A stretch of DNA of 64,000 nt, taken from NCBI GenBank assembly GCA_022577435.1, contig JAKOON010000009.1:4117754-4181753 (forward strand), read 5' to 3'. This stretch comes from Embiotoca jacksoni. Lineage: Eukaryota; Chordata; Actinopteri; Embiotocidae. The first letter of the stretch is position 1. Each line of letters opens with the position of its first letter. Shown one piece after another: positions 47,590 to 58,460 of this stretch. The translations under genes and the position numbers were made by a program. The notes under the pieces are model-generated. The model made no database searches. It was given only the letters and a program-made list of their open reading frames with translations, and had not been told where the DNA came from.

Positions 47590-47774
47590 TCCGCTGTCCT
47601 ACCAGGTGTCCTGCCAGCTTCGTCTCCCCGGTGCATGTCGGTTGAGATGCCCTCCCGACTAGGGAGGAAATGGACTCTGTCCTGTCCGCTGTCCTACCAG
47701 CTGTCCTGCCAGCTTCGCCTCCCCGGTGCGAGTCGGTTGAATTGCCCTCCCGACTCGGGAGGAAATAGACTGTA
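47590..47774 (+). repeat. 95-bp tandem duplication within the LTR
   Basis: TCCGCTGTCCTACCAG recurs 95 bp apart (47590 and 47685). Each copy is followed by CTGCCAGCTTCG, CTCCCCGGTGC and CCTCCCGACT plus GGGAGGAAAT. The units are diverged by a few bases. Confidence 0.85.
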
Positions 47775-47873
47775 GGTACCGCCTGTGTTTCAATAAAGAT
47801 TGTGTTTTGAACTTGTTCTCGAGTCTGTGTGCCTGCGTTTGGGTCCTGTTACACCTCACCTCATAACAGGCAC

Positions 47874-50800
47874 AGAATGACTGAAAAACTGCAATTTTAA
47901 AAGATACTCTGGTTCATGTAACGGTAAATTCATACAATTTGCAATTACACCAGGAAGAAAGCGTCACAAATGAAACTGATAAGGTGCAAGATGTACAGAG
48001 GGAGAATATTATAATGTGCAGGAAGTTGACATCTGATTACTGAGGAACAAAGCTGCTAAGTAAGAATTTAGAAGACCTTATAAGGCAGCACATCAAAGTC
48101 TGCCCCGTACATTTATTTATTGCTACCTAACACCATGATCCCTAACCAGAGATACTTTAGTTAGCTGAAAGTAATGTATGAAGAGTTGAATTATGCTAGG
48201 ATTAGGCTATGTATTGTGGAAATAACTAAAAGTGGAGGATAAACTGCTGAAATATTTGGCTATGTCTTGTACATGGTTGAAAATTCCAGCTTCTGCCACT
48301 GTAAGTACGCCTATTAAAACTTGTCCAAAACCTACAAACGGCCAAAATATAAAGATGTAATTATATGCACCTTTGTGTAATTAACAGTTTTAAATAACAT
48401 CCGGTTTAATCCATTCATAAGCACGTACTTTGAACACCCAAGCTGTTGCTGCTCCTCTGACAGGGCTGTGGGAAACCATTCCTAACAGACTAGTCACGCT
48501 TCAAAAAGCTGAACGTTCCTGCCAGACGAGTGTAATCTCTTTGTAAAAAGCCCCACAGAAAGGCCACAGCATTTATCTCTGATAAACATGTTTACCGTTA
48601 ACTTGAAATGCAACCAGCCTGAAAGCCTGCAGGAAACCCACTTCTGCTTTCAAGGCTCAGCGCCTTTGCTGACATGATGATACTATCATAATGATACTGT
48701 AACAGTAACTGCTTAAACAAGCAGAATAAATTCTCTCTTAATGGAAAGATCAAGTCTAGAGGAAAATACTTTTGTGCATCTATATTTTCTACACATTTAT
48801 TATATTGTTATATATTTACAGTTGTGTCTGTATTGTCTTTACTGCAAAATGAACAAATTCATATGTTTTATGATGGCAGAGTATGGTGTCTGTTAATAGA
48901 AGAAGTAGGTTTTGTTGATATTGGTCAAAGAAAAAAGAAACAGGTTCAAACTAAATTCAACCAACAGACTAAACCGGCTCTCTCCAGGTCTATTTCCATC
49001 TCACTCTCTCGCTCGGCTGCCTCTGATGGAGACACATTTTACCACTGAAGTGTGAAAGTTTACAGTTTGTCTATTTACAACCTCTCCCTTTCAACCCAGC
49101 CGCCCTCTCTGCATTCATTTTCTCTCATTTCACTTCCTTTCGTGTAAATAATGTCACATTATTAGCAATTTATCACTGTCTACTTTCACAGCACCTGCTG
49201 AAAAGGAGAAAAAACTACATCGCACAAGTGCAAGCAGAGGGCCATGAAGAAGCATCTTCAGTGTTTTGCTACCATAAGAACTATTATTGAATGTAAATGT
49301 GAGCTTAGATTATTTTCCGAAGCAAAATGTTATATCTTTTCATCTTTGTGGGTGAACAGAAGGCTGTGCGATGAGCAGGATGTCAGACTTACAATAAGAC
49401 ATCTCCAAAATGTTCAGCTCTTTTTGCAGTAGAAGAGTTCTCATTGGGCGTTCAGAGTTTACAAAATGGGAAGCCGTATCACATTTCTTTGTGTGCAAAA
49501 GTTCATTTACAACGCTCGTATTTTTGAAAGAGAAACCCAGAAACAGAAAGCAACATAAATAACCCTAAAAAGGCAATTTGGACAAGATTAAACACATCCT
49601 ACCTGCACTTCAGATAAAAGTCCATCATATTGACAAAGCTGTCATGGTTGTGTTCCTTTGTCATTCCTCTTGTTTCCAGGGAACATTTGTACTCATACGG
49701 TGCTTCCCTTTAAAGCAGAAGTCTTGAATACAGACTGAGGTATGTGTTACTTTCGTTCTCTCTCCGCTTCCCTCTGTCTCTCTTAGCTTGTGACTTAGAT
49801 CAGCCCAGCCTCATGACTACAGGAATGTGGTTTGTGGTCCTCAACTCAACACAGACTGGACTAGAAAGAGGCTCAACAGCATTAATTCACCCATTTTTCA
49901 TGTTTTAGGCCGATTAAAAAAAAGCATTTTCTGACCTTGTTTTGATGCGTTTGTGTTTTTTGTCATATAGAATATAGACCTATTATAATATATATATTTT
50001 GGATGTATTATGATGCATGAAATGTTGGTACTTTTTTGGCATTCATGGAGAGTAGTCCGTTTGTTTGCATTGGCATCATGTTGCGGCTTTACTGGAACTG
50101 TTACACATTAACTCTTTGCTCAACATAACTCAAGTCCAAGAAGTCGGGCAGGGGCCATGCAAGGGATACCAATTTCTAGATTCATATTTTGGCTTATTAT
50201 ACTTCTGAAGACATGTAAGAGTTAAAGTTCAGGGCCCTGGAAAATTCCTAACTTTTATTTTGACCTATTTTCTCTTTTACTGTTTTTAGTTCTTACCTTT
50301 TTATCTGTTTTATGTGATTTGGGTGTAATTTCCCTGTCAATTTATTTTTGAATTGATATTGGGGATGTAATATTCATGTACTAAATATACACTGTGCAGC
50401 CACAGCGCCCACTACACTGCACATTAAAAGTGCAAATCAGTGGGTAATTTTCATATTCTAACCTGAAACCTCATACTTATCACCAAATGCCTTAAAATAC
50501 ATATAATATATTGCATAGTGTCAAACGACTGCCATGCCATACAAAATCTGGTGTTTTTGAACGAACTAAATGTGCGGTCTGCAGCTACATTACCTTGCTT
50601 TGAGAATAAATGAAGCATTTTGGGAACATTTAATAAAAAAAAAAAATTGTTATTGATTGATGGTATTTCTGCCTTTATATAATGTGCATTGGAATATAAA
50701 TGGGTTATTGCATTTTAATGGTATATATCTTAAACACTAGGCCACTTGGATGCTCCTCTTTTATGTTTTTTTTAATCATAGTCCCAAAAAAATCCCCTCC

Positions 50801-51430
50801 AGACATTTTTTTAAAACATAAAAATACTGTACGACACGCTGAAGTGTAGCTTAATGTTGTGTGCTGTACAGGACCCTGGTGCTATGATGTTTGTGCTGTC
50901 TTTGGGATATTCTGCCCCAGTGTGGACAAATGTAGTAAGTGCATTTAACCTACTGTACGTTTATCGCTTTGGAAAATAATCCAAGAATCTGAAAATCAAA
51001 TCCATAAGTAAATAAAAATTTACATGTTGGCAGCATTTATTCAGGCCTGCGTTAAAAACTTAACAAAGCTGATATAGATAATTTGCCTACTGATCCATTA
51101 GCTACTATGCTCATTTGAAAATGTCATGACACAATATGTGCAGGACGTGTATATGTTATTTTCTATGACAAGATACAAGTTAAAATAGTTCAAAAACATT
51201 TCTACAAAGCTGTACAATTCAATACATTTCTAATGTCCATTCATTATAGCAAAACACCTGTATTAAAACTGTAAATGGCAGGTGCAATCAAAAAAGAAAA
51301 TAATATAAAGGACGAGAACATAAAAAAAAGATATTAACAAAATTATCATTTAAACAAGACTAAATATAATTACGTCACGTTTCATCTAATATGATTAAGA
51401 AAAATGTACCTGTACAAAGTCAAAGTTTCC
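47874..51430. other. intergenic between tmem268 and neu1
   Basis: 3.5 kb of mostly AT-rich sequence. On the minus strand a donor-like GCAG|GTAGGATG at about 49595-49610 could end a non-coding tmem268 leader exon, but it cannot be proven. No other gene signal is seen. Confidence 0.4.
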
Positions 51431-51455
51431 TCTTTTATTTTGGTGGATGACGGTA

Positions 51456-51486
51456 GTCATGTGACCGCCCACCTTAGTCATATGAC
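51456..51486 (+). promoter_or_regulatory. two CLEAR-like E-box palindromes upstream of neu1
   Basis: GTCATGTGAC (51456-51465) and GTCATATGAC (51477-51486) lie about 180 bp before the neu1 ATG, 21 bp centre to centre. The TFEB/TFE3 CLEAR consensus is GTCACGTGAC; the sites match it at 9 and 8 of 10 positions. NEU1 is a known lysosomal-biogenesis target in mammals. Function here is inference. Confidence 0.6.
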
Positions 51487-51643
51487 CTACACGACGTGGA
51501 CTTGCTGAGGAGAGCATTTCCGTCTCTGTTTCTTTTCTTTTTTTGTTTCTGTTTGGGTGGTTTTATTTCGACACTCGTCTCCTCACTTGCAGGTTAAGTG
51601 TGTGTCGGAGTGAAGAATAAAGTTTCAGGACGAGGATTTTAAC

Positions 51644-54600
51644 ATGGAAACAGGAAGCCGGCTCGCTGCACTGTCCTTACTGCTCTCCGCTGCAGTGTTG
51701 TCTCCCTGTGTTTGTGTCATCAGCCCTTTACAGGTACAGTAAACTGTCATTAGCTGCTAAATATCACGTTATAGTACAATATCTACAGAAGCTGTGCAGC
51801 GTGTGCACGACTGGTGAAGATTATTTAATTGAGGCTGTCAGAAGTGGTGATTTAATTTGGCTTTCTAAAAGTAGACTCTTTTTTTTTTTTTTTTTTTGCA
51901 GCTAGTGTGTTTCTGTTATTTAGTCCATCCCTTGCATAATGATTTCTAAAATAAGCTAAATATTTGTTTAGCTTTAGCTTCCGTAGTCCTGCAGTTGAGC
52001 TTTGGGAACAGATTCTATGAGGTTCCTGAAAGGAAATTCAGATCACCTGACTGTGTGACCTGAGACCTGCTGATATTGCTCCTGCCCTAACTGGTTTTGC
52101 CGACAGAAGATTACCTTTTCCTGAGTCAGCCCATTTTATCATCTACCTCCTCTCTTCATTGTTTGTGCTCCTCTGTGCCGTCCAGATCAACCCGCTGGTG
52201 TATGAGGAGCAGCTGCTGTGGGTGAGCGGAGCCCAGGGCCAGGTGAACACCTACAGGATCCCGCTGCTCACCTTCACGCCCAAAGGAAGCCTGCTGGCCT
52301 TTTCTGAAGGCAGGAAGTCGACGTCTGGTGACGTCGGTGCCAAATTCATTGCAATGCGGCGGTCCACAGACAAAGGCAGGGCCACGCTGAGACAGAATAT
52401 CTCAGATTACAGTTTACAATCTTTTGTAAAGACACTGTAAAAGAAACTAAACGCGAAATGAAACACTCTAAAGACTGAAACAAATAGTTGTGTAGAAGAA
52501 AGGAAAAGTAGATGTCATCCCCTACTATGTGTATATTGTCGAACCTAATAGCTGCCATATAGGCATGCTAAAAAGGGTTAATTAAATGTTCAGCTCCATA
52601 ATGAAAAAACTTAATAAAAAGTATATATAATCTAATATAGGTTCTAACAGAGGTTTGAAAAACTGATTCATTTTATTTCGTCAAACTATTGTTCCCAATA
52701 CAAGGAAATAAATCTAAACATTACAATTTCATAGCTCAGTATTAAAATGTGGATCTGATTAATACAGTGCTCTCAGTAAACCTATAGTTGGAGAAAACAT
52801 GAATAATGAAAGGAATAAACCATAAAATCAATTTAAATCATGTGGAGGTCACAGTTTTTGTCTGATTCATGTCCTCCTCTGCCGTCCCTCCAGGATCCAC
52901 CTGGTCCCCGACGGTCTTCATCGTCGATGACGGGATGAAGCCGGACGGCCTGAACCTGGGCGCCGTGGTGGTAGACGAGGAGGTGGGCTCAGTGATTCTC
53001 ATCTACGCCATCTGCTTCCACCAGTACCTTTGCACCCCGGCCAGCACCATGATGGTGGAGAGCAGGGACGACGGCATCAACTGGACCCCGCCCAGGAACC
53101 TCTCGGTCCAGCTCGGAGTCAAGAACTTTGCTCCCGGGCCGGGCTTTGGGATCCAGGTGAGAGAGACGTTTTGTAACTGCAGAATGAACTAAATGACCTT
53201 TGTGCTGTATTGATATGATGGTGATTACAAGCTGCTGACCGCATGCCTAATGCTTTTTTAAATAGTTGTATTTATTTTATGTTAGTTTTTGCCGACAACA
53301 AGATAAAGATTATTGAGCTGCGAGTGCCAATATTCAGTCTGTTTTTCTTCATTACTGAGACCAAATTAAGAAGTGAGACCTGGTTTACTTCTTGTTTTCA
53401 GTTCATAAAGATAGTGTCAGTATAACAGCTGAAAGTACAGCAGTTTGACAAAAGCATCTCATGGACATTAAAATGGATTTAATCACAGTCTGACACAATG
53501 TTCAGAATCATGTTTTTAGCAGTTTTTGTTCCCTGTAGAAGAGGTTTTGCCATCAGAAGTTTGACATCAGTTGTTTGGTCTTTTTTTTTTTTTTTTTTTT
53601 TTTTTTTCAAGGCCAGTTGATCTGTCCCCATATTGTGGACACATTTGTTTAAAAAAGGGAGTTTGATGTAAGCTTGTGACAAAACATGCTAACCTCAGAC
53701 AAACTGATCCCACAAAGAGGAACAGCAGTCATAAGCTGAAACTAACTCACAGGTATATGATGAACTTGAATGAACTGTAAGATCATTAGTAGAAAGTCTG
53801 TAAGCGTATTAAAAAAACAAAAGTTTTAATCCTTTAAGATATGCAAGGTGTGATATACCTGCATTTAGTTTTTGTCAGTATAAAAAAATGAGGATTAGTT
53901 GTGTTTTTAAACATTGTTTGTGTTAATCTCTTAAACATGAAAAATGTAAACATCTGGGTTTTGAAATTGATGCCTCTCCTAATGTGAACCTTATTATATA
54001 GTATCGTGATATTTAAATGAATTGGACGCAGAGCTTTTTTAGCCCTCTTGGAACAAAAACGTTGTATTTGAAACAGACAGTAATGTTTGCTGCGATAGAG
54101 TCACTATCTAATCGAAGGGGAGTTGTACAGTTTAATTGTGCAAATATATCTGTTTCAGCCATGATGAGCTATTATGGAAATTATGTTGGATTACAGCACT
54201 ATTTATAAAAATGTTATCCTGGGTATATTTTATGAGATGTTTGTGGTGATTATATTAATATTGTTCATTTTTAAACCTAATTTTGTTGTTTTTGTTGTTT
54301 TTTTAATCAAGTAACACAACAGAAAGCAGTCATTCAACATGCTTTCCTTATTTGTGTTGGCACCCATGCCACGTTTCATACTGAAAATATACTATTTAGC
54401 ATCTTTCTCTGCGCTGTGTCCGATCGTATATTTTGCATTGCAGAAGCGCTACAGTCCGGCGAAGGGGAGGTTGGTGGTTTGCGGTCATGGAACGCTGGAG
54501 GGCGACGGGGTTTTCTGCATCCTGAGCGACGACCACGGACGCAACTGGTACAACGGTGCAGCGCTGAAGAGCATCCCGTACAACCAGAGGAAGAGAGCGC

Positions 54601-56946
54601 AGGACTTCAACCCTGACGAGTGCCAGGTACCTTCGCTGCCGTTCCACGATTGCGTCGGTTCTGACCGCACCCTATGGTCACGTCACAGTACAGGGGAGAG
54701 TTAATTGTGTGGTGTGTATCATACTACATTAGTGGCCAAAAGGAATACCTCAACCTAAAGTTACTTAGTTCACTTAGGCGCCTTCTGCAGCCTTAAATAT
54801 CAGGATAAAGCAGGAATGGCTGCCACAGCAATAAAGCATCAAAATGCCTTAAAAAACTTTAAAGAATATTTTACAACCTGCACATTTACTATAGGCTTCA
54901 GTCTTAGTGGTCTTTTTAAAGCCACTTTCCAGCAGCAGTTGGCAGGCATTTAGTGACTATGAGAATATATTTAGCTCCAAAAAAAATATCTGAAGAACCT
55001 TTTGTGCCTGTCCAGCACAAAAGCAAATTAGCAACTACTTGGTGGAAGAAAAAAAAAAAGTCAAACTTCTAGCAATTGAGAGAAGATTTGGTGTTTCTGG
55101 CGACAATTTAAAAAAAAAAAAAAAAAAAAGCCTAGTTAGTTTAGTATCAGTTTATATTAGGCTTAATTTAGTTAGATGAACAGAAACTTGACTCTAAATA
55201 AAAGCTCATGCTGCACTGGGTCTTTGGCTGTGGTTTTCTGCCCTCAAGTGGACAAAAATAAAACATCCAGCTGCAATTCTAGTTTTTTGGTTTTTTTTTT
55301 TTTATATCTGGCACCTTCATTACAGCGTTACCAAGGTGTCATAACTGATCAAACATCAGTGATTGTTGAAGACTCCAATCACTAACACCACAGACACCCT
55401 TCCCTCCCTCTCTGTCCCCCCCCCCCCCCGCAGCCGGTGGAGATGATGGACGGCAGCATCGTCATCAACGTGCGCAACCAGAACAACTACCACTGTCGGT
55501 GTCGCGTTGTGGTGAGCAGCCATGACGGCGGGTTGTCGCTGCCTGTAGATGATCTGTACTTCGACTACGCGCTGGTGGATCCCGTAGTCGCGGCCGGAGC
55601 TCTGCAGAAAGACGGAGTGCTCTACTTCACCAACCCCTCCAACGAGAACCACAGTAAGAACCGCCAATAAGCGTCACAATGTCTTCTTCTAAACTTTGTC
55701 ACTCCTTGAGTACAAGTAAAAATACTCCTTTACAAATTAAAGGTCTGCATTTACAACTTTACTCGTGTAAAATATTATTAGCAAGATAAAGGTATTTGTT
55801 TTAGTATCTAAAAAATGATGTAACTGGAATATTTTAAAGTCACAGCTGGTTGAGGACTGGTGGGCTCTATAATCGAAAACACTGATCATGTGTTTTTTGT
55901 GTAAAAAGTAGTAGTGATAAAAAAATATATAGTGGAGTAAAAAGTTGGCCTCTGAAAATATGCTGAAGCACAAGGAGGCTTGAAGTGGAAATACTTAAAT
56001 ACAATTACCACAAACTTGTACTTCAGTATAGTACTTCGTTACTCTCCACCACTGCTGATGCTTTCTTTCACACCAAAACAATCTCCAGTTACTTACCTGC
56101 AGACTTGAATTCCGGTTTATTTCAACCAGGTGTATTTTCCTTTAATGTTTCTGTTCTGGCTGTATGGGTGACATTAACTTTGTGCTCTCGTCCTCTTTTG
56201 TAGAGATTTGGGGAAATGAGGAGTTGCATAGAACAGCATATAAATCTATGTAAAAGTGCGATCTCGGTGCCCGAATTTACCCGAATCGTTTGAAACATTT
56301 GTTTTTGAGTCTTTGCTTACATGTGTGAGGCTGACTTGTACTGAGAGAACGATCGCATATGATAGCCAGGTATCACGTAATACACCTGCCAGTCCAACAG
56401 AGGATACCGTGTCGGTGTCACACCTCACCACAGCGTGAAATGTACACACATGTATGATCAGGGTCGAAGAAAGGAGGAGGTCGTTTTGCAAAATACAAAA
56501 GTGCTAAAGTCCGAGCAAGAAGAGTTGTTGTGGTTCGATGAACCAAGGATTCTCACCCAGGGGACCAGGGTCTGCCTAGCTGGGACAAAATGTAATGACA
56601 CACTTTGGTGTCATGCCTGGTTGCACATGACACCAGATTACTAATTAATTAACCAGAATTATCCTTTAAGGTCCATGTTAAAAAGATGAGTGGACAAACC
56701 AACTAACGTGCTGTATCCCCCTCAGGGGTGAACCTGACCTTACGATGGTCGCTGACAAACGGCTCGTCCTGGGTGAATAAAGCTGCCCAGTTATGGGCGG
56801 GGCCAAGCGGCTACTCCTGCATCACGTCGTTGGTCAGCGGCTCTGCAGAGGACCGGAAGTACATCTTCGTCATCTATGAGAAGGGCCACAAGGACTACCG
56901 CGAGACCGTGTCATTCGCCAAGATCCACCTGTATGGTGGCCAGTAG
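51644..56946 (+). CDS. neu1: lysosomal sialidase (neuraminidase 1)
   Basis: Lysosomal exo-alpha-sialidase (GH33) that removes terminal sialic acid from glycoproteins and oligosaccharides, acting with cathepsin A in mammals. Exons: 51644-51733, 52186-52375, 52894-53156, 54444-54626, 55434-55653 and 56726-56946, giving 388 residues (human 415). A signal peptide (about residues 1-26) precedes the YRIP motif (53-56). Asp boxes S-x-D-x-G-x-x-W are at 90-97, 150-157 and 209-216; a degenerate one at 271-278 has Leu for Trp. The predicted nucleophile Tyr (GPSGYS, about Y345) and partner Glu (IYEKG, about E367) are present. N-glycosylation sequons NLS, NLT and NGS are seen. Intron 2 has a GC donor (52376) and an AG acceptor. 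The C-terminus is YGGQ, where human ends YGTL. Identification is firm. Confidence 0.96.
53157..54443 (+). other. neu1 intron 3, no recognised content
   Basis: 1287-bp AT-rich intron with a poly(T) run at about 53580-53607. No gene. Confidence 0.5.
54627..55433 (+). other. neu1 intron 4, C-run at the acceptor
   Basis: 807-bp intron with A-runs at about 55048 and 55110-55129 and an uninterrupted C run (about 55416-55429) directly before the CAG acceptor. Confidence 0.6.
55700..56055 (-). repeat. MITE-like teleost repeat in neu1 intron 5
   Basis: It starts near CTTGAGTACAAGTAAAAATACTC-like sequence and ends TACTTCGTTACTCTCCACCACTG-like sequence (partial motifs). In between are GTGGAGTAAAAAG and GAAATACTTAAATACAATTACC. 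This is the reverse orientation of the element at 12694-12890. Short inverted ends containing a TGG/CCA and AGTAC pattern are characteristic of the family as I know it. Confidence 0.6.
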
Positions 56947-57945
56947 AGCACATGAGCAGGAGGCAAGGAGAAAGAGGTCAGGTGTGAGTAACGGTACAAT
57001 CTAAATAGATTTAATTCAGCAGGATTCCTGTTTTGACCTCTCACCTTGTGTTTGTCAACCTGATTCACACCCTGAAGGGAAAAGGAAGAGGGATGAGGTT
57101 GTTTCCTCCAGTGACTTTCTCAGGAAGAAAAATAGATTTCGTAAACTAATTATATGATTTTAAAAATGATTTAAATTAAGTATCTATTTTGTTGTGTTTC
57201 TTTGACCAAATAATTGCACAGCCACAATGTTTTATTAGATTCCTGATTTAAGCGAGAAAATAATGAACGAGCAGGAGATATTGAAGAAAATAAATGGAAA
57301 GATTATTTTACAGACAAAGTACGCTCGTCTCCAACAATCAGATTGTGATGTTAATATCGTCTGTTTGGAAAATTTAAATACAGAGCTTTGGGGTTTCATA
57401 AAATAAAAATGCAATATCGATTGTGACCACCTCTTGCGCTGATAATGTCAGTAATTACATGACATATTCACTGTACACTCAGATAAGTGGCCTACTTTAT
57501 ATCGTGCTTGTAATTATAGTTAGGTTTTAATTTTTATTTTTTTATTTGGGCTTTTAAAAAGAAACAAATGTGCCACGAATTCATGCTGATTGAAGTTTGT
57601 TCTGACTTTGGAAAACCAGCAATTGTGTTAAAAATGTAAATAGCCTTATGTTACAATGCTGTACATGGATCATGTCTTATATCTCCTGGTGGGTTTGAGT
57701 GGTTTCAGAAATTAATATTTTAAATTAGATGTATGTGTGAGTGAGAGAGTGAGAGAGTGAAGAGGTGTGCATAATGTAACCAGAGTAGCCTCTTTTGTAC
57801 TTGTGCAGGGTATTGTTTTATTTTGTATTGCCCAGGATCTTGATTATATGTAGAATAACTAAATGATTCCTAGTAGTTGCATCCTGCTTTACTTGTCATG
57901 TCAGAGATGCTTTGGGCAAATAAATCTGAACCCGTCTCAGTCCTA
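56947..57945 (+). other. neu1 3' UTR with poly(A) signal
   Basis: Sequence after the neu1 stop. AATAAA at 57919-57924 is the best signal, followed within 30-60 bp by TG-rich sequence. No other open reading frame was supported. Confidence 0.6.
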
Positions 57946-58199
57946 AACACTGACTGACTGTTTTATTATTCTAAATCAAAAGGCACTGTAAGATCGACCA
58001 TTGTTCCATGTCTGTAATTACAATAGAAGGGAAGACTTTGATTTAAACCAGAGTTGATGAAAAAGTACGTCAAATATGAACTTAATTTCAATGTCCCTGT
58101 GTCTTTTTCCTAAACATCTTTGATATAATGTAGTAAATGATGGTTCCAATGTGTGTGTTTCGACTTGAACATATTATTTTGGAAGTTAAATAAAAATCA

Positions 58200-58300
58200 A
58201 CCTCCTGATTATTATTATATTATTATTATTATTATAAACACCTGTAAAATCACTTTTGAGGTACATTTTATGATCGAAAGGTGTTGTATAAATAAAAATG

Positions 58301-58330
<30 letters not shown>
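58200..58330. repeat. ATT microsatellites
   Basis: (ATT)n runs at about 58207-58236 and 58302-58329, separated by a short unique segment. Intergenic between neu1 and prrc2a. Confidence 0.8.
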
Positions 58331-58331
<1 letters not shown>

Positions 58332-58429
58332 ACACGTGATCATCCGAGATAGATTCTCTTGCATCTCGGGGACAACAACGCTCTCTTTAACTTTTTATTC
58401 ATTTGGCTTGTTTGCCAAAGGAAGCGGTT

Positions 58430-58460
<31 letters not shown>

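Larger units (their letters stand above)
47018..47873 (+). mobile_element. solo LTR of an LTR retrotransposon, with target-site duplication
   Basis: An 846-bp block (47023-47868) begins TGTCAGGATTCCTG and ends CACCTCATAACA, giving TGT...ACA ends. It is flanked on both sides by the identical 5-bp GGCAC (47018-47022 and 47869-47873). It has an AATAAA at about 47792 and the TGCGTTTGGGTCCTG tail common in fish LTR elements. No gag/pol or second LTR is seen, so it is a solo LTR, most likely Ty3/Gypsy-like (5-bp duplication). Orientation is assigned from the poly(A) signal. It lies about 100 bp upstream (relative to tmem268) of the tmem268 first coding exon. Confidence 0.8.

Noticed and set aside
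56246..56640. Possible Tc1-like transposase remnant in neu1 intron 5 (LLWFDEP-like)
   Set aside because: Only a short resemblance to a DDE motif region, no flanking transposase blocks or terminal repeats visible.
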